NCBI GenBank assembly: GCA_028869035.1
Contig: JAGWTL010000204.1
Coordinates: 1 to 5,735, forward strand
DNA from: Burkholderiales bacterium
GTDB taxonomy: Bacteria > Pseudomonadota > Gammaproteobacteria > Burkholderiales > Burkholderiaceae_C
Direction of reading: 5' to 3'
Length of the DNA: 5,735 bases
The position numbers were made by a program, and so were the translations under genes. The notes under the pieces are model-generated. The model did no database searches. It was not told the origin of the DNA and saw nothing but the letters and a program-made list of their open reading frames with translations. This document shows positions 1 through 5,735 of this stretch, piece by piece (position 1 is the first letter of the stretch; the number at the start of each line of letters is the position of its first letter).

Positions 1-1562
1 AACTGCGTCAATTCAAGCGGCAAATCTTTTTCCGTCAACATACGGATCACACCCAGTGCGTGCCGGCGCAGGGCAAAGGGATCTTTGTCGCCGGTCGGCA
101 GGTTGCCAATACCAAACATGCCGATCAAGGTCTCCAGCTTGTCCGCCAGAGCCACGACCAAGCCGATCGTATTGCGCGGCAGTTCGTCGCCGGAAAAACG
201 CGGCTTGTAATGGTCTTCAACGGCATCCGCAATCACGTTGCCCCAACCATCGTGACGCGCGTAATAGCCACCCATGATGCCCTGCAGCTCGGGAAACTCG
301 CCAACCATATCGGTCAACAGATCTGTCTTTGCCAACTCCACCGCACGCTGCACATCGGAGACGAGTAGAGAATCGATGTTCATGGCAATCATCTCAGCGA
401 TCTTCCTGACACGCTGCATACGATCCCACTGGCTACCCAGCTTGTTGTGATAGACCACCTTCTTAAGGCCATCCACTCGATCCACAAGCTTTTTCTTGCG
501 ATCTTGGTCAAAAAAGAACTTGGCGTCGGCCAGGCGCGGACGCACCACGCGCTCATTGCCACCGATCACGGCACTGGGGTCAGCCGGGCTGATGTTGCTG
601 ACCACGAGGAACTTGTTCGTGAGCTTGCCCCCGGCATCAAGCAGTGGGAAGTACTTCTGGTTGGCCTTCATCGTGAGGATCAGGCATTCCTGCGGCACGG
701 CCAGGAACTCCTTCTCGAACTCACAGACCAGCACATTGGGGCGCTCGACCAGGGCCGTCACCTCATCGAGCAGGGCCTCGTCCTCGATGGGACGCACACC
801 GCCGCCCACCTTGGCCGCGGCCGCCGTGAGCTGGCGCACGATCTCGGCGCAGCGCTCGGCGAAGGACGCGATCACGGCACCGTCCTCGCGCAGGGCGGCC
901 GCATAGCTGTCGGCATCCTTGACCACGACCACGTCCTTCTTCGCCTCGAAGCGGTGGCCGCGCGTGCTGTTGCCGGCCTTCAGGCCCAGCGCCTTGACGG
1001 GCACCACGGTGCTGCCGTGCAGGGCCACCAGGCCATGGGCCGGACGCACGAAGTTCACACTGCTCCAGCCAGGCAGTTCGCAATCGGTCTCGAGCTGGTA
1101 GCTCATGACTTTCGGAATCGGCAGCTTGGTGATGGCTTCGTCCAGCGCCTTCTGCAAACCGCTCTCCAGCGTGGCCCCGGTGACCATGCTGTCGTAGAAC
1201 AGCGCTTCAGCCTTGCCATCGGGCGCACGCTTGAGGCCGGCCACAGCCGACGCATCCGCCCCCAGTGCGCCCAGGCGCTTGAGCAACGCGGGCGTGGCTT
1301 GTCCGCTGGCATCCAGGCCCACGCTCACCGGCATGAGCTTTTGCGACACCGCCTTGTCGGCGGCCCGCTCGGCCACTTCGGTGACATGTGCGGCCAGACG
1401 ACGCGGCGAGGCAAACGGCGTCACCGCCGCGTCGGCCCCGACCAGGCCCTGGGCCTTGAGCTGTTCGAACAGCACACCGGCAAAAGCCTCACCCAACTTC
1501 TTGAGCGCCTTGGGCGGCAGCTCTTCGACAAACAGTTCGACGAGAAGGTTGTGGGTCGTCAT
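1..1562 (-). CDS. glyS: Glycyl-tRNA synthetase beta subunit, 3' end outside window
   Basis: This is the beta subunit of the bacterial alpha2-beta2 glycyl-tRNA synthetase, a cytoplasmic enzyme that charges tRNA-Gly with glycine using ATP. The beta subunit supplies most tRNA recognition. The frame is open from ATG at 1562 to the window edge, giving 520 residues. The family is about 690-715 residues long, so roughly 180 C-terminal residues, including the anticodon-binding part, are missing. Family landmarks recalled from E. coli GlyS are in order: VEELPPKAL (residues 12-20), ASPRRLA (51-57), LPIPKVM (147-153), RGHRF (201-205), NERVVRPRLADAKFFFDQDR (about residues 320-340), YARHDG with H437-D438 in the HD-like domain, and GDKDPFALRR near residue 500. 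The start lies 4 bases after the glyQ stop, so the two subunits should be co-translated at matched levels. A weak AAGG lies 12 bases upstream of the ATG, inside glyQ. The codons after about residue 340 are less GC-rich than those before. Confidence 0.97.
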   Translation of the reverse strand, partial: MTTHNLLVELFVEELPPKALKKLGEAFAGVLFEQLKAQGLVGADAAVTPFASPRRLAAHVTEVAERAADKAVSQKLMPVSVGLDASGQATPALLKRLGALGADASAVAGLKRAPDGKAEALFYDSMVTGATLESGLQKALDEAITKLPIPKVMSYQLETDCELPGWSSVNFVRPAHGLVALHGSTVVPVKALGLKAGNSTRGHRFEAKKDVVVVKDADSYAAALREDGAVIASFAERCAEIVRQLTAAAAKVGGGVRPIEDEALLDEVTALVERPNVLVCEFEKEFLAVPQECLILTMKANQKYFPLLDAGGKLTNKFLVVSNISPADPSAVIGGNERVVRPRLADAKFFFDQDRKKKLVDRVDGLKKVVYHNKLGSQWDRMQRVRKIAEMIAMNIDSLLVSDVQRAVELAKTDLLTDMVGEFPELQGIMGGYYARHDGWGNVIADAVEDHYKPRFSGDELPRNTIGLVVALADKLETLIGMFGIGNLPTGDKDPFALRRHALGVIRMLTEKDLPLELTQ

Positions 1563-1566
1563 GGTC

Positions 1567-2472
1567 TCAGGCTGCCTTCTTCGTCATTTGCTCAACCCAC
1601 TCGCGCGGCGCCATGGGGAAACCCAGGCGCTCACGGCTCTCGTAATAACTCTGCGCAACAGCGCGCGCCAGGTTGCGGATGCGGCCAATGTAGGCGGCGC
1701 GCTCGGTCACCGAGATGGCGCCGCGCGCGTCCAGCAGATTGAAGCTGTGCGCGCACTTGAGTACCTGCTCATAGGCCGGCAGCGCGAGCTGCTGCTCCAT
1801 CAGGTGCTTGGCCTGCTTCTCATGCGCCGTGAAGGCGGTGAACAGGAAATCGACATCGCTGTGTTCGAAGTTGTAGGCCGACTGTTCTTTTTCGTTCTGC
1901 AGGTAGACATCGCCATAACTCAGGGCATCCGTCCATTTGAGGTTGTAGACGTTGTCCGCGCCCTGCAGGTACATGGCCAGACGTTCCAGGCCATAGGTGA
2001 TCTCGCCGGTGATGGGCTTGCAGTCGATGCCGCCGACCTGCTGGAAGTAGGTGAACTGCGTCACCTCCATGCCGTTGAGCCAGACCTCCCAGCCCAGGCC
2101 CCAGGCGCCGAGTGTGGGGTTCTCCCAGTCGTCCTCGACGAAGCGGATGTCGTTCTTCTTCAGGTCAAAGCCCAGGGCTTCGAGCGAACCGAGATAGAGC
2201 TCGAGGATGTTGCTCGGTGCGGGCTTGAGCACCACCTGGTACTGGTAGTAGTGCTGCAGGCGGTTGGGGTTCTCGCCGTAGCGGCCGTCCTTGGGCCGGC
2301 GGCTGGGCTGCACGTAGGCGGCCTTCCAGGGTTCGGGGCCGAGGGCGCGCAGGAAGGTGGCCGTGTGCGAGGTGCCGGCGCCGACTTCCATGTCATAGGG
2401 CTGCAACAGCGCGCAGCCCTGGGCGTCCCAGTAGGACTGCAGTTTCAGGATGATTTGTTGGAAGGTCAACAT
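1567..2472 (-). CDS. glyQ: Glycyl-tRNA synthetase alpha subunit
   Basis: This is the class II catalytic alpha subunit of the two-subunit glycyl-tRNA synthetase. It forms glycyl-adenylate and transfers glycine to tRNA-Gly together with the GlyS beta subunit. The protein has 301 residues (E. coli GlyQ has 303) and is colinear with E. coli GlyQ. Visible landmarks are DMEVGAGTSH (27-36), LRALGPEP (41-48), YVQPSRRPKDGRYGENPNR (53-71, the motif 2 region), FVEDDWENPTLGAWGLGWEV (111-130), GMEVTQFTYFQQVGG (134-148) and GEITYGLERLAMYLQG (156-171, motif 3). The C-terminal part holds HSFNLLDARGAISVTER and RLGFPM, as in the family. ATG at 2472 fits the usual N-terminus beginning just before QQIILKLQSYW. 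No clear Shine-Dalgarno sequence precedes it (GACCCAAAC). The stop is 4 bases before the glyS start, so the pair forms an operon. Its own promoter may lie in the 122-base gap after lnt. Confidence 0.98.
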   Translation of the reverse strand: MLTFQQIILKLQSYWDAQGCALLQPYDMEVGAGTSHTATFLRALGPEPWKAAYVQPSRRPKDGRYGENPNRLQHYYQYQVVLKPAPSNILELYLGSLEALGFDLKKNDIRFVEDDWENPTLGAWGLGWEVWLNGMEVTQFTYFQQVGGIDCKPITGEITYGLERLAMYLQGADNVYNLKWTDALSYGDVYLQNEKEQSAYNFEHSDVDFLFTAFTAHEKQAKHLMEQQLALPAYEQVLKCAHSFNLLDARGAISVTERAAYIGRIRNLARAVAQSYYESRERLGFPMAPREWVEQMTKKAA

Positions 2473-2594
2473 GTTTGGGTCAGTGCAAGCGCATCCACCC
2501 GGCCAGCGAGCGTCGCGCGCCGGGGCGCCGAAGTGGACAGATTTCCGCGTAAGCCCTTGATTTTACGGGGCTTCGGGCCCGTCCCCGGGCTGTG
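2473..2594. other. lnt-glyQ intergenic gap with hairpin and mini-ORF
   Basis: This 122-base non-coding gap separates the lnt stop from the glyQ start. Read on the minus strand it starts with a GC-rich self-complementary block (2566-2587) in which CGGGG can pair with CCCCG, or CGGGCC can fold on GCCCCG across a CGAA loop with one mismatch. No T-run follows, so it is a poor intrinsic terminator. The TAAAAT box comes directly after the block. Close to glyQ there is a four-codon frame ATG-CGC-TTG-CAC-TGA (2494 down to 2480) that ends 7 bases before the glyQ ATG; it is probably chance. I see no T-box or riboswitch signature in so short a leader. Confidence 0.6.
2560..2565 (-). promoter_or_regulatory. 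Candidate -10 box for glyQS
   Basis: On the minus strand the hexamer TAAAAT (2565 to 2560) is a five-of-six match to the sigma-70 -10 consensus TATAAT. It would place transcription start about 80 bases upstream of the glyQ ATG. The stretch 17 bases further upstream reads GGGGAC, which matches the -35 consensus only in its GAC core. The box is the most AT-rich point in the gap, but without a good -35 this is a guess. glyQS could instead be read through from corC-lnt. Confidence 0.25.
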
Positions 2595-4103
2595 TCAGGC
2601 TCTTTTGCGCCAGACAGCCCAGATGAGCCCGGCCAGCCCGGCCAGCCACAGGGGCCACAGGCCCGCGTAGGCCACCCAGCGGGCGTAGAGGGTCAGACCG
2701 GCGCGTCCCTCCACCTCGCCCCGCAGCACGCCCCGGGTGTGGCGGGGCAGCTCGGCGATGACCTGGCCGCGGTGGTCGATGATGGCCGTGGCGCCGGTGT
2801 TGGTGGCCCGCACGAAGGGACGCTCGAACTCCAGCGCGCGCATGCGTGTGATCTGCAGGTGCTGATCGATCGCCACGGTGTTGCCGAACCAGGCGATGTT
2901 GCTGAGGTTGACGAAAACCGTGGGCGCCTGGGCCGGGTCGCGAAAGCGCGCGCCCAGCTCTTCGCCGAACAGGTCCTCGTAGCAGATATTGGGCGCCAGG
3001 CGCTGGCCCTGCCAGTCGAAGGTGGGCTGGCCCACATCACCACGCTTGAAATCCCCCAGGGGGATGTTCATCATGGCCGTGAACCATTTGAAGCCGGTCG
3101 GGACGAACTCCCCGAAAGGCACCAGATGGTGCTTGTCGTAGCGCCAGGGCGCCTGGCCCGGCGCCAGACCCACCGCTGAATTGCTGTAGCCCTCGCGGTA
3201 GCTGCCCAGGGGCAGGCCGATCAGCGCCGCCTGCTGGCCGCCGGCATAACGCTGGCGCAAGGTTTCCCAATACCCCTCGGGCAACTGCTGTGGCAGCAGG
3301 GGCAGGGCCGTTTCAGGCGCCACGACCAGGGCCGCATGCTCCTGTTGCAGTTGCTCGCCATACCAGCGCAGGGCCGTGGGTATGCCACTGCCGGGCTGGA
3401 ATTTTTCGTCCTGCGGGATATTGCCTTGCAGCAGGGCCACGCTCAGGCGGCCGGTAGAGCGGGTCAGCTCGCCGCCTCCCATCTGCAGCATGGAAGGCAG
3501 GACCAAAACCGCCAGCACCGCCAGGCGCTGCCAATGGCTGCCTGCTCTTATCTGCGGCAGCGTCATGGCCAGCCAGGCGGCCAGGGCCGAGATGCCGTAG
3601 ACGCCCAGCCAGGGCGCATAAGCCGCCAGCGGCCCTTCGACATGGGCGTAACCGCTGCCGCCCCAGCCGAAACCGGTGAACCAGAGGCCACGCGCCAGCT
3701 CCGCCAGCAGCCAGAGCGCCGCGAACAGCAGGGGCCGCGCCGCGGGGCTGCGCGGGGCGTAACGCTGCTGCAGGGCGCAGGCCGCCGCGTAGTACAGCGC
3801 CAGTCCACCCGCCAGGGCCAGCACAGCGAGTACAGCGAGCACAGCGGGCAGGCCGCCATAGGTGTGCATGGAGATGTAGAGCCACCAGAAGCTGCCGCAC
3901 AGCCAGGCGCAGGCGAAGAGCCAGGCTTGAAGTGCGGATTGCCGCGCGCTGGTGCTGCGCTCCAGACCCGCCACCAGAATTGCCAGCGCCACGATTTGCA
4001 GACTGCCGTGGGCCTGGCCCGTCCAGGGATCGGCAATGGAGAGGGCGTGCAGCAGGCCTGCGAGCAGGGGCAGTGCCCATGTTCCCCCTAATCGCTTAAG
4101 CAT
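2595..4103 (-). CDS. lnt: Apolipoprotein N-acyltransferase
   Basis: Lnt is the inner-membrane enzyme that moves an acyl chain from a phospholipid to the N-terminal cysteine of diacylated lipoproteins, the last step of lipoprotein maturation before Lol sorting. The protein has 502 residues from ATG at 4103 (E. coli: 512). About seven hydrophobic segments occupy residues 11-206 and another lies near 478-497, which fits the known 8-helix topology. The periplasmic nitrilase domain lies between them. The catalytic triad is recognisable: E264 in VVAPETALPLL, K324 in RYDKHHLVPFGEFVP and C374 in PNICYEDLFGEE. SNIAWFGNT (401-409) and MRALEFERP (421-429) are further family signatures. The start is preferred over an in-frame upstream start at 4178 because it gives MLKRLGGTWALP directly before the first helix and overlaps the corC stop by 8 bases. 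No Shine-Dalgarno sequence is visible, so translation is probably coupled to corC. Segment 4 contains an AVL tandem repeat. Confidence 0.97.
   Translation of the reverse strand: MLKRLGGTWALPLLAGLLHALSIADPWTGQAHGSLQIVALAILVAGLERSTSARQSALQAWLFACAWLCGSFWWLYISMHTYGGLPAVLAVLAVLALAGGLALYYAAACALQQRYAPRSPAARPLLFAALWLLAELARGLWFTGFGWGGSGYAHVEGPLAAYAPWLGVYGISALAAWLAMTLPQIRAGSHWQRLAVLAVLVLPSMLQMGGGELTRSTGRLSVALLQGNIPQDEKFQPGSGIPTALRWYGEQLQQEHAALVVAPETALPLLPQQLPEGYWETLRQRYAGGQQAALIGLPLGSYREGYSNSAVGLAPGQAPWRYDKHHLVPFGEFVPTGFKWFTAMMNIPLGDFKRGDVGQPTFDWQGQRLAPNICYEDLFGEELGARFRDPAQAPTVFVNLSNIAWFGNTVAIDQHLQITRMRALEFERPFVRATNTGATAIIDHRGQVIAELPRHTRGVLRGEVEGRAGLTLYARWVAYAGLWPLWLAGLAGLIWAVWRKRA
3822..3848. repeat. 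Three tandem 9-base units inside lnt
   Basis: Three adjacent 9-base units read CACAGCGAG, TACAGCGAG and CACAGCGGG on the plus strand, differing at one position each from the first. On the coding strand they encode an alanine-valine-leucine triplet repeated three times in transmembrane segment 4 (about residues 87-95). The reading frame is kept. A second, shorter 9-base duplication of AGCCCGGCC lies at 2626-2643 and encodes the repeated LAG of the C-terminal helix. Confidence 0.8.
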
Positions 4104-4974
4104 CGGTGCCGGGGGCTGGGGTTTCAGGCGATACCTTGAACCAGGTGACGGAGCCGCCGCGTGTGTGCAGGACGACAAATTTCAGTCCGGCCAGCACATG
4201 CTTCTCGCCGCGGCGCGGCACATGGCCCATTTCGTGGGCGATGAGGCCACCGATGGTGTCGAATTGTTCGGCGGCGTCGTTGTCCTGGATGGGGCGTTCG
4301 AAGGCTTCGGCCACGCGCGCCACCGATGCGCGACCGCTCACGCGAAAACTCTTGTCGACCAAGCCAAAAATGTCGCCGGCGTCGTCGGAAATGTCGAACT
4401 CGTCTTCGATCTCGCCGACGATCTGCTCCAGCACGTCTTCGATGGTGATGAGCCCTGCGATACGGCCGAATTCGTCAATCGCGATGGCCAGGTGGTTGCG
4501 GGTGCCACGGAATTCACGCAGCAGATCGTTGAGCCCCTTGCTTTCGGGCACGAAAACGGGCGGGCGCAGCAGGGCGCGGATGTTGAGCTCGGGCGCGCGC
4601 TGCAGCTTGAGCAGGTCTTTGGCGAGCAGGATGCCGAGGATGTTTTCGCGCTGACCTTCGTAAACGGGGAAGCGTGAATGGCCGCTGTCGATGACCAGGT
4701 GCAGCAATTCGTCAAACGGCGCGTCAATGTCGATCAGATCCATGCGCGTGGCGGGCACCATCACGTCGCCCGCCGTCATTTCCGACATGCGGATCACGCC
4801 TTCGAGCATGTCGCGCGAATCGGCGTCGATGACAGCGTTGTCTTGGGCTTCGGCCAGTGTTTCGATCAGCTCGTCTTTGGAGTCTGGGCCGGGGTGCAGA
4901 AACTCGGCGAGTTTCTGGAGGATCGTGCGCTTGTCTTCTCGTTCGGACGGACGCGCGGGGGCAGGGTCGGACAC
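4096..4974 (-). CDS. corC: CorC/YbeX-type CBS-domain protein (Mg/Co efflux family)
   Basis: This protein belongs to the CorC (YbeX/HlyC) family, linked genetically to magnesium and cobalt efflux and, in E. coli, also to ribosome-related phenotypes. Its molecular role is not settled. From GTG at 4974 it has 292 residues, the same length as I recall for E. coli CorC. Order: a charged N-terminal helix region (PSEREDKRTILQKLAEFLHP, residues 9-28), DSRDMLEGVI (52-61), a CBS pair (about 66-190) with SRFPVYEG (100-107), LAKDLLKLQRAPE (117-129), VPESKGLNDLLREFRGTRNH (142-161) and IDEFGRIAGLITIEDVLE (166-183), then the CorC_HlyC domain with FDTIGGLIAHEMGHVPRRGE from residue 238. There is no DUF21 membrane domain, so it should be soluble or peripheral. 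The GTG is chosen because no ATG, GTG or TTG lies in frame between it and the possible -10 box, and the longer frame begins inside a terminator hairpin. It overlaps lnt by 8 bases. Confidence 0.95.
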   Translation of the reverse strand: MSDPAPARPSEREDKRTILQKLAEFLHPGPDSKDELIETLAEAQDNAVIDADSRDMLEGVIRMSEMTAGDVMVPATRMDLIDIDAPFDELLHLVIDSGHSRFPVYEGQRENILGILLAKDLLKLQRAPELNIRALLRPPVFVPESKGLNDLLREFRGTRNHLAIAIDEFGRIAGLITIEDVLEQIVGEIEDEFDISDDAGDIFGLVDKSFRVSGRASVARVAEAFERPIQDNDAAEQFDTIGGLIAHEMGHVPRRGEKHVLAGLKFVVLHTRGGSVTWFKVSPETPAPGTDA

Positions 4975-5010
4975 TGGGGTGGCACTGGGTGCGGTGATTG
5001 CGGAACCCCA

Positions 5011-5016
5011 AGGATA
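5011..5016 (-). promoter_or_regulatory. Candidate -10 box for corC-lnt
   Basis: On the minus strand TATCCT (5016 to 5011) lies 36 bases upstream of the corC GTG and downstream of the terminator of the preceding gene, where a new promoter is expected. It matches the -10 consensus at four of six positions. The best -35-like hexamer, TTGTCA (5044 to 5039), is 22 bases away, which is too long a spacer for ordinary sigma-70, so the assignment is weak. The leader would be about 30 bases. Confidence 0.3.
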
Positions 5017-5090
5017 GCGGATCGCGGTGGCCAGGGGATGACAAGCCGTTGGCGCGCACCTGCCAGACGCGAGAGGGCGGGCGTTGAAGC

Positions 5091-5116
5091 AAAAACCCGG
5101 CACGAGGCCGGGTTTT
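5091..5116 (-). terminator. Symmetric rho-independent terminator after the chemoreceptor gene
   Basis: A perfect 10-base stem, AAAACCCGGC pairing with GCCGGGTTTT (5092-5101 with 5107-5116), encloses a 5-base loop. On the minus strand the right arm runs into five T residues (5095 to 5091), the standard intrinsic terminator form, 15 bases after the chemoreceptor stop codon. Because the other arm begins with an A-run, which is a T-run on the plus strand, it could also stop plus-strand transcripts. It isolates corC-lnt from the upstream gene. Confidence 0.92.
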
Positions 5117-5131
5117 GCGGAGCGGGGTGCG

Positions 5132-5735
5132 CTAGAAAGTTTCCCAATCGTCGTCGCCTCCGACGGTGGCTTTCGCTCGCGGGGCGGGCGCGCGCAAAGC
5201 GGGAGCCGGGCGGCTGGCGGTGGGCGTTGCGGATCGCTGCGGCGCAGGGCGACTCATCGGCTGAGGGGCGCCGAGATGGGCGCCGCGGGCCGTGGCATGA
5301 GCAACAGGCGGGCGCTGGGTGGGCGTCTGAGTCAGGGGCGCGCGCTGGGGGGGCTGGTGGCTCAAAGCCTGACGAGGGCTACCCAACGAGGCGCGTGGTG
5401 TCGCCGCCGTTCGACCCATAGGTGGGCGCGCTGGGGGAGGTGGCGGGGCGCTGGGGGCCTGTTCTACGGAGCGGGTGTGCGACAGCTGGAACACGGCAAC
5501 GGCCTCCACCAGGTCTTGCGCCTGTCCATTGAGGCTGCTGGCGGCTGCGGCCATCTCTTCCACCAGGGCTGCGTTTTGCTGCGTGGCCTGGTCCATTTGC
5601 GTGACGGCTTCGCTGATCTGGGCGACGCCCGTGTTTTGCTCTTGGCTGGCCGAGGAGATCTCCGACATGATGCTCGTCACTCGCTGGATGGCGTTGACCA
5701 CTTCGCTCATGGTCTGTCCGGCCTCGTTGACTTGC
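5132..5735 (-). CDS. Methyl-accepting chemotaxis protein, C-terminal part
   Basis: This is the C-terminal end of a chemoreceptor, which signals to the CheA-CheW complex at the cell pole and is adapted by CheR methylation and CheB demethylation. The frame is open through the right edge, so 200 residues are visible and the sensor, membrane helices and HAMP domain are outside. Visible residues 1-84 are the end of the signalling coiled coil, including SASQEQNTGVAQISEAVTQM and TQQNAALVEEMAAAASSL, the latter matching the second methylation helix of Tsr/Tar. After VAVFQL comes a linker of about 109 residues rich in Pro, Ala, Arg and Gln, with no predicted fold. The last residues are DDDWETF. This matches the NWETF pentapeptide of E. 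coli Tar/Tsr at W, E, T and F, with Asp replacing Asn. The start is outside the window: M at 5710 is internal, because in-frame codons continue upstream (QVNEAGQT). A terminator follows. Ligand and receptor class cannot be told from this part. Confidence 0.95.
   Translation of the reverse strand, partial: QVNEAGQTMSEVVNAIQRVTSIMSEISSASQEQNTGVAQISEAVTQMDQATQQNAALVEEMAAAASSLNGQAQDLVEAVAVFQLSHTRSVEQAPSAPPPPPARPPMGRTAATPRASLGSPRQALSHQPPQRAPLTQTPTQRPPVAHATARGAHLGAPQPMSRPAPQRSATPTASRPAPALRAPAPRAKATVGGDDDWETF

Noticed and set aside
447..1742. Long plus-strand open frame of 431 codons
   Set aside because: It lies antisense to glyS and the end of glyQ, both recognised with confidence. Its His/Gly/Arg/Leu-rich product shows no family features, as is common for antisense frames in GC-rich DNA.
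2566..2587. Intrinsic terminator after lnt
   Set aside because: The stem is short or mismatched, and no T-run follows on either strand, so it is kept only as a hairpin in the gap description.
1213..2670. Long plus-strand open frame of 485 codons
   Set aside because: It covers glyQ and parts of glyS and lnt in antisense. Its Val/Leu/Ala/Gly-rich product mirrors the codons of the real genes and has no recognisable domain.
3313..4080. Second minus-strand frame inside lnt
   Set aside because: It is an out-of-frame shadow of lnt with an Arg/Ala-rich product. The triad and membrane helices are in the other frame.
3336..4091. Plus-strand frame of 251 codons
   Set aside because: It is antisense to the membrane part of lnt. 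The Gln/Ala/Arg-rich product is the complement of Leu/Ala codons.
4104..4178. 25-residue N-terminal extension of Lnt
   Set aside because: It lies wholly inside corC, is Pro/Ser-rich and not family-like. The ATG at 4103 gives the normal Lnt N-terminus.
4678..5421. Plus-strand frame of 247 codons crossing corC and the receptor
   Set aside because: It runs through the terminator and across two minus-strand genes, and its second half is the Gly/Arg-rich complement of the Pro/Ala linker.
5160..5460. Low-complexity stretch as a possible repeat array
   Set aside because: It is the Pro/Ala/Arg codon-rich receptor linker. I found no regular repeat unit or spacer pattern, so it is not CRISPR or satellite DNA.

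Overview
The window reads as ordinary chromosomal housekeeping DNA from a GC-rich betaproteobacterium, most likely order Burkholderiales and probably near Comamonadaceae. This rests on the overall base composition, on the GlyQ sequence (two-subunit bacterial GlyRS, 301 residues, with the N-terminus MLTFQQIILKLQSYWDAQGC that I associate with comamonads), and on a corC-lnt-glyQ-glyS gene order that I recall from this order. The assignment is from memory of the families, not from a search.

All five genes lie on the minus strand, so the window is transcribed from right to left. At the right edge is the C-terminal part of a methyl-accepting chemotaxis protein (5132-5735, cut by the window end). 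It ends in a long Pro/Ala-rich linker and a WETF tail that resembles the CheR/CheB-binding pentapeptide. A strong symmetric rho-independent terminator (5091-5116) closes that gene. After a gap with a possible promoter come corC (4096-4974, CBS-pair/CorC_HlyC protein, GTG start) and lnt (2595-4103, apolipoprotein N-acyltransferase). These two overlap by 8 bases and are almost certainly translationally coupled. A 122-base gap holds a GC-rich hairpin and a TAAAAT box. It is followed by glyQ (1567-2472) and glyS (1-1562, C-terminus outside the window), the alpha and beta subunits of glycyl-tRNA synthetase, separated by only 4 bases.

Functionally there are three units: a chemoreceptor, an envelope pair (a CorC family protein linked to Mg/Co handling, and the last enzyme of lipoprotein maturation), and the GlyRS operon. 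The plus strand has several long open frames, but all lie antisense to well-recognised genes and look like by-products of GC-rich codon use. I found no CRISPR array, insertion sequence, tRNA, rRNA, phage gene or defence system, and no evidence of an undescribed system. The items most worth a second look are the chemoreceptor tail, a drop in GC content in the distal part of glyS, and the short regulatory gaps.
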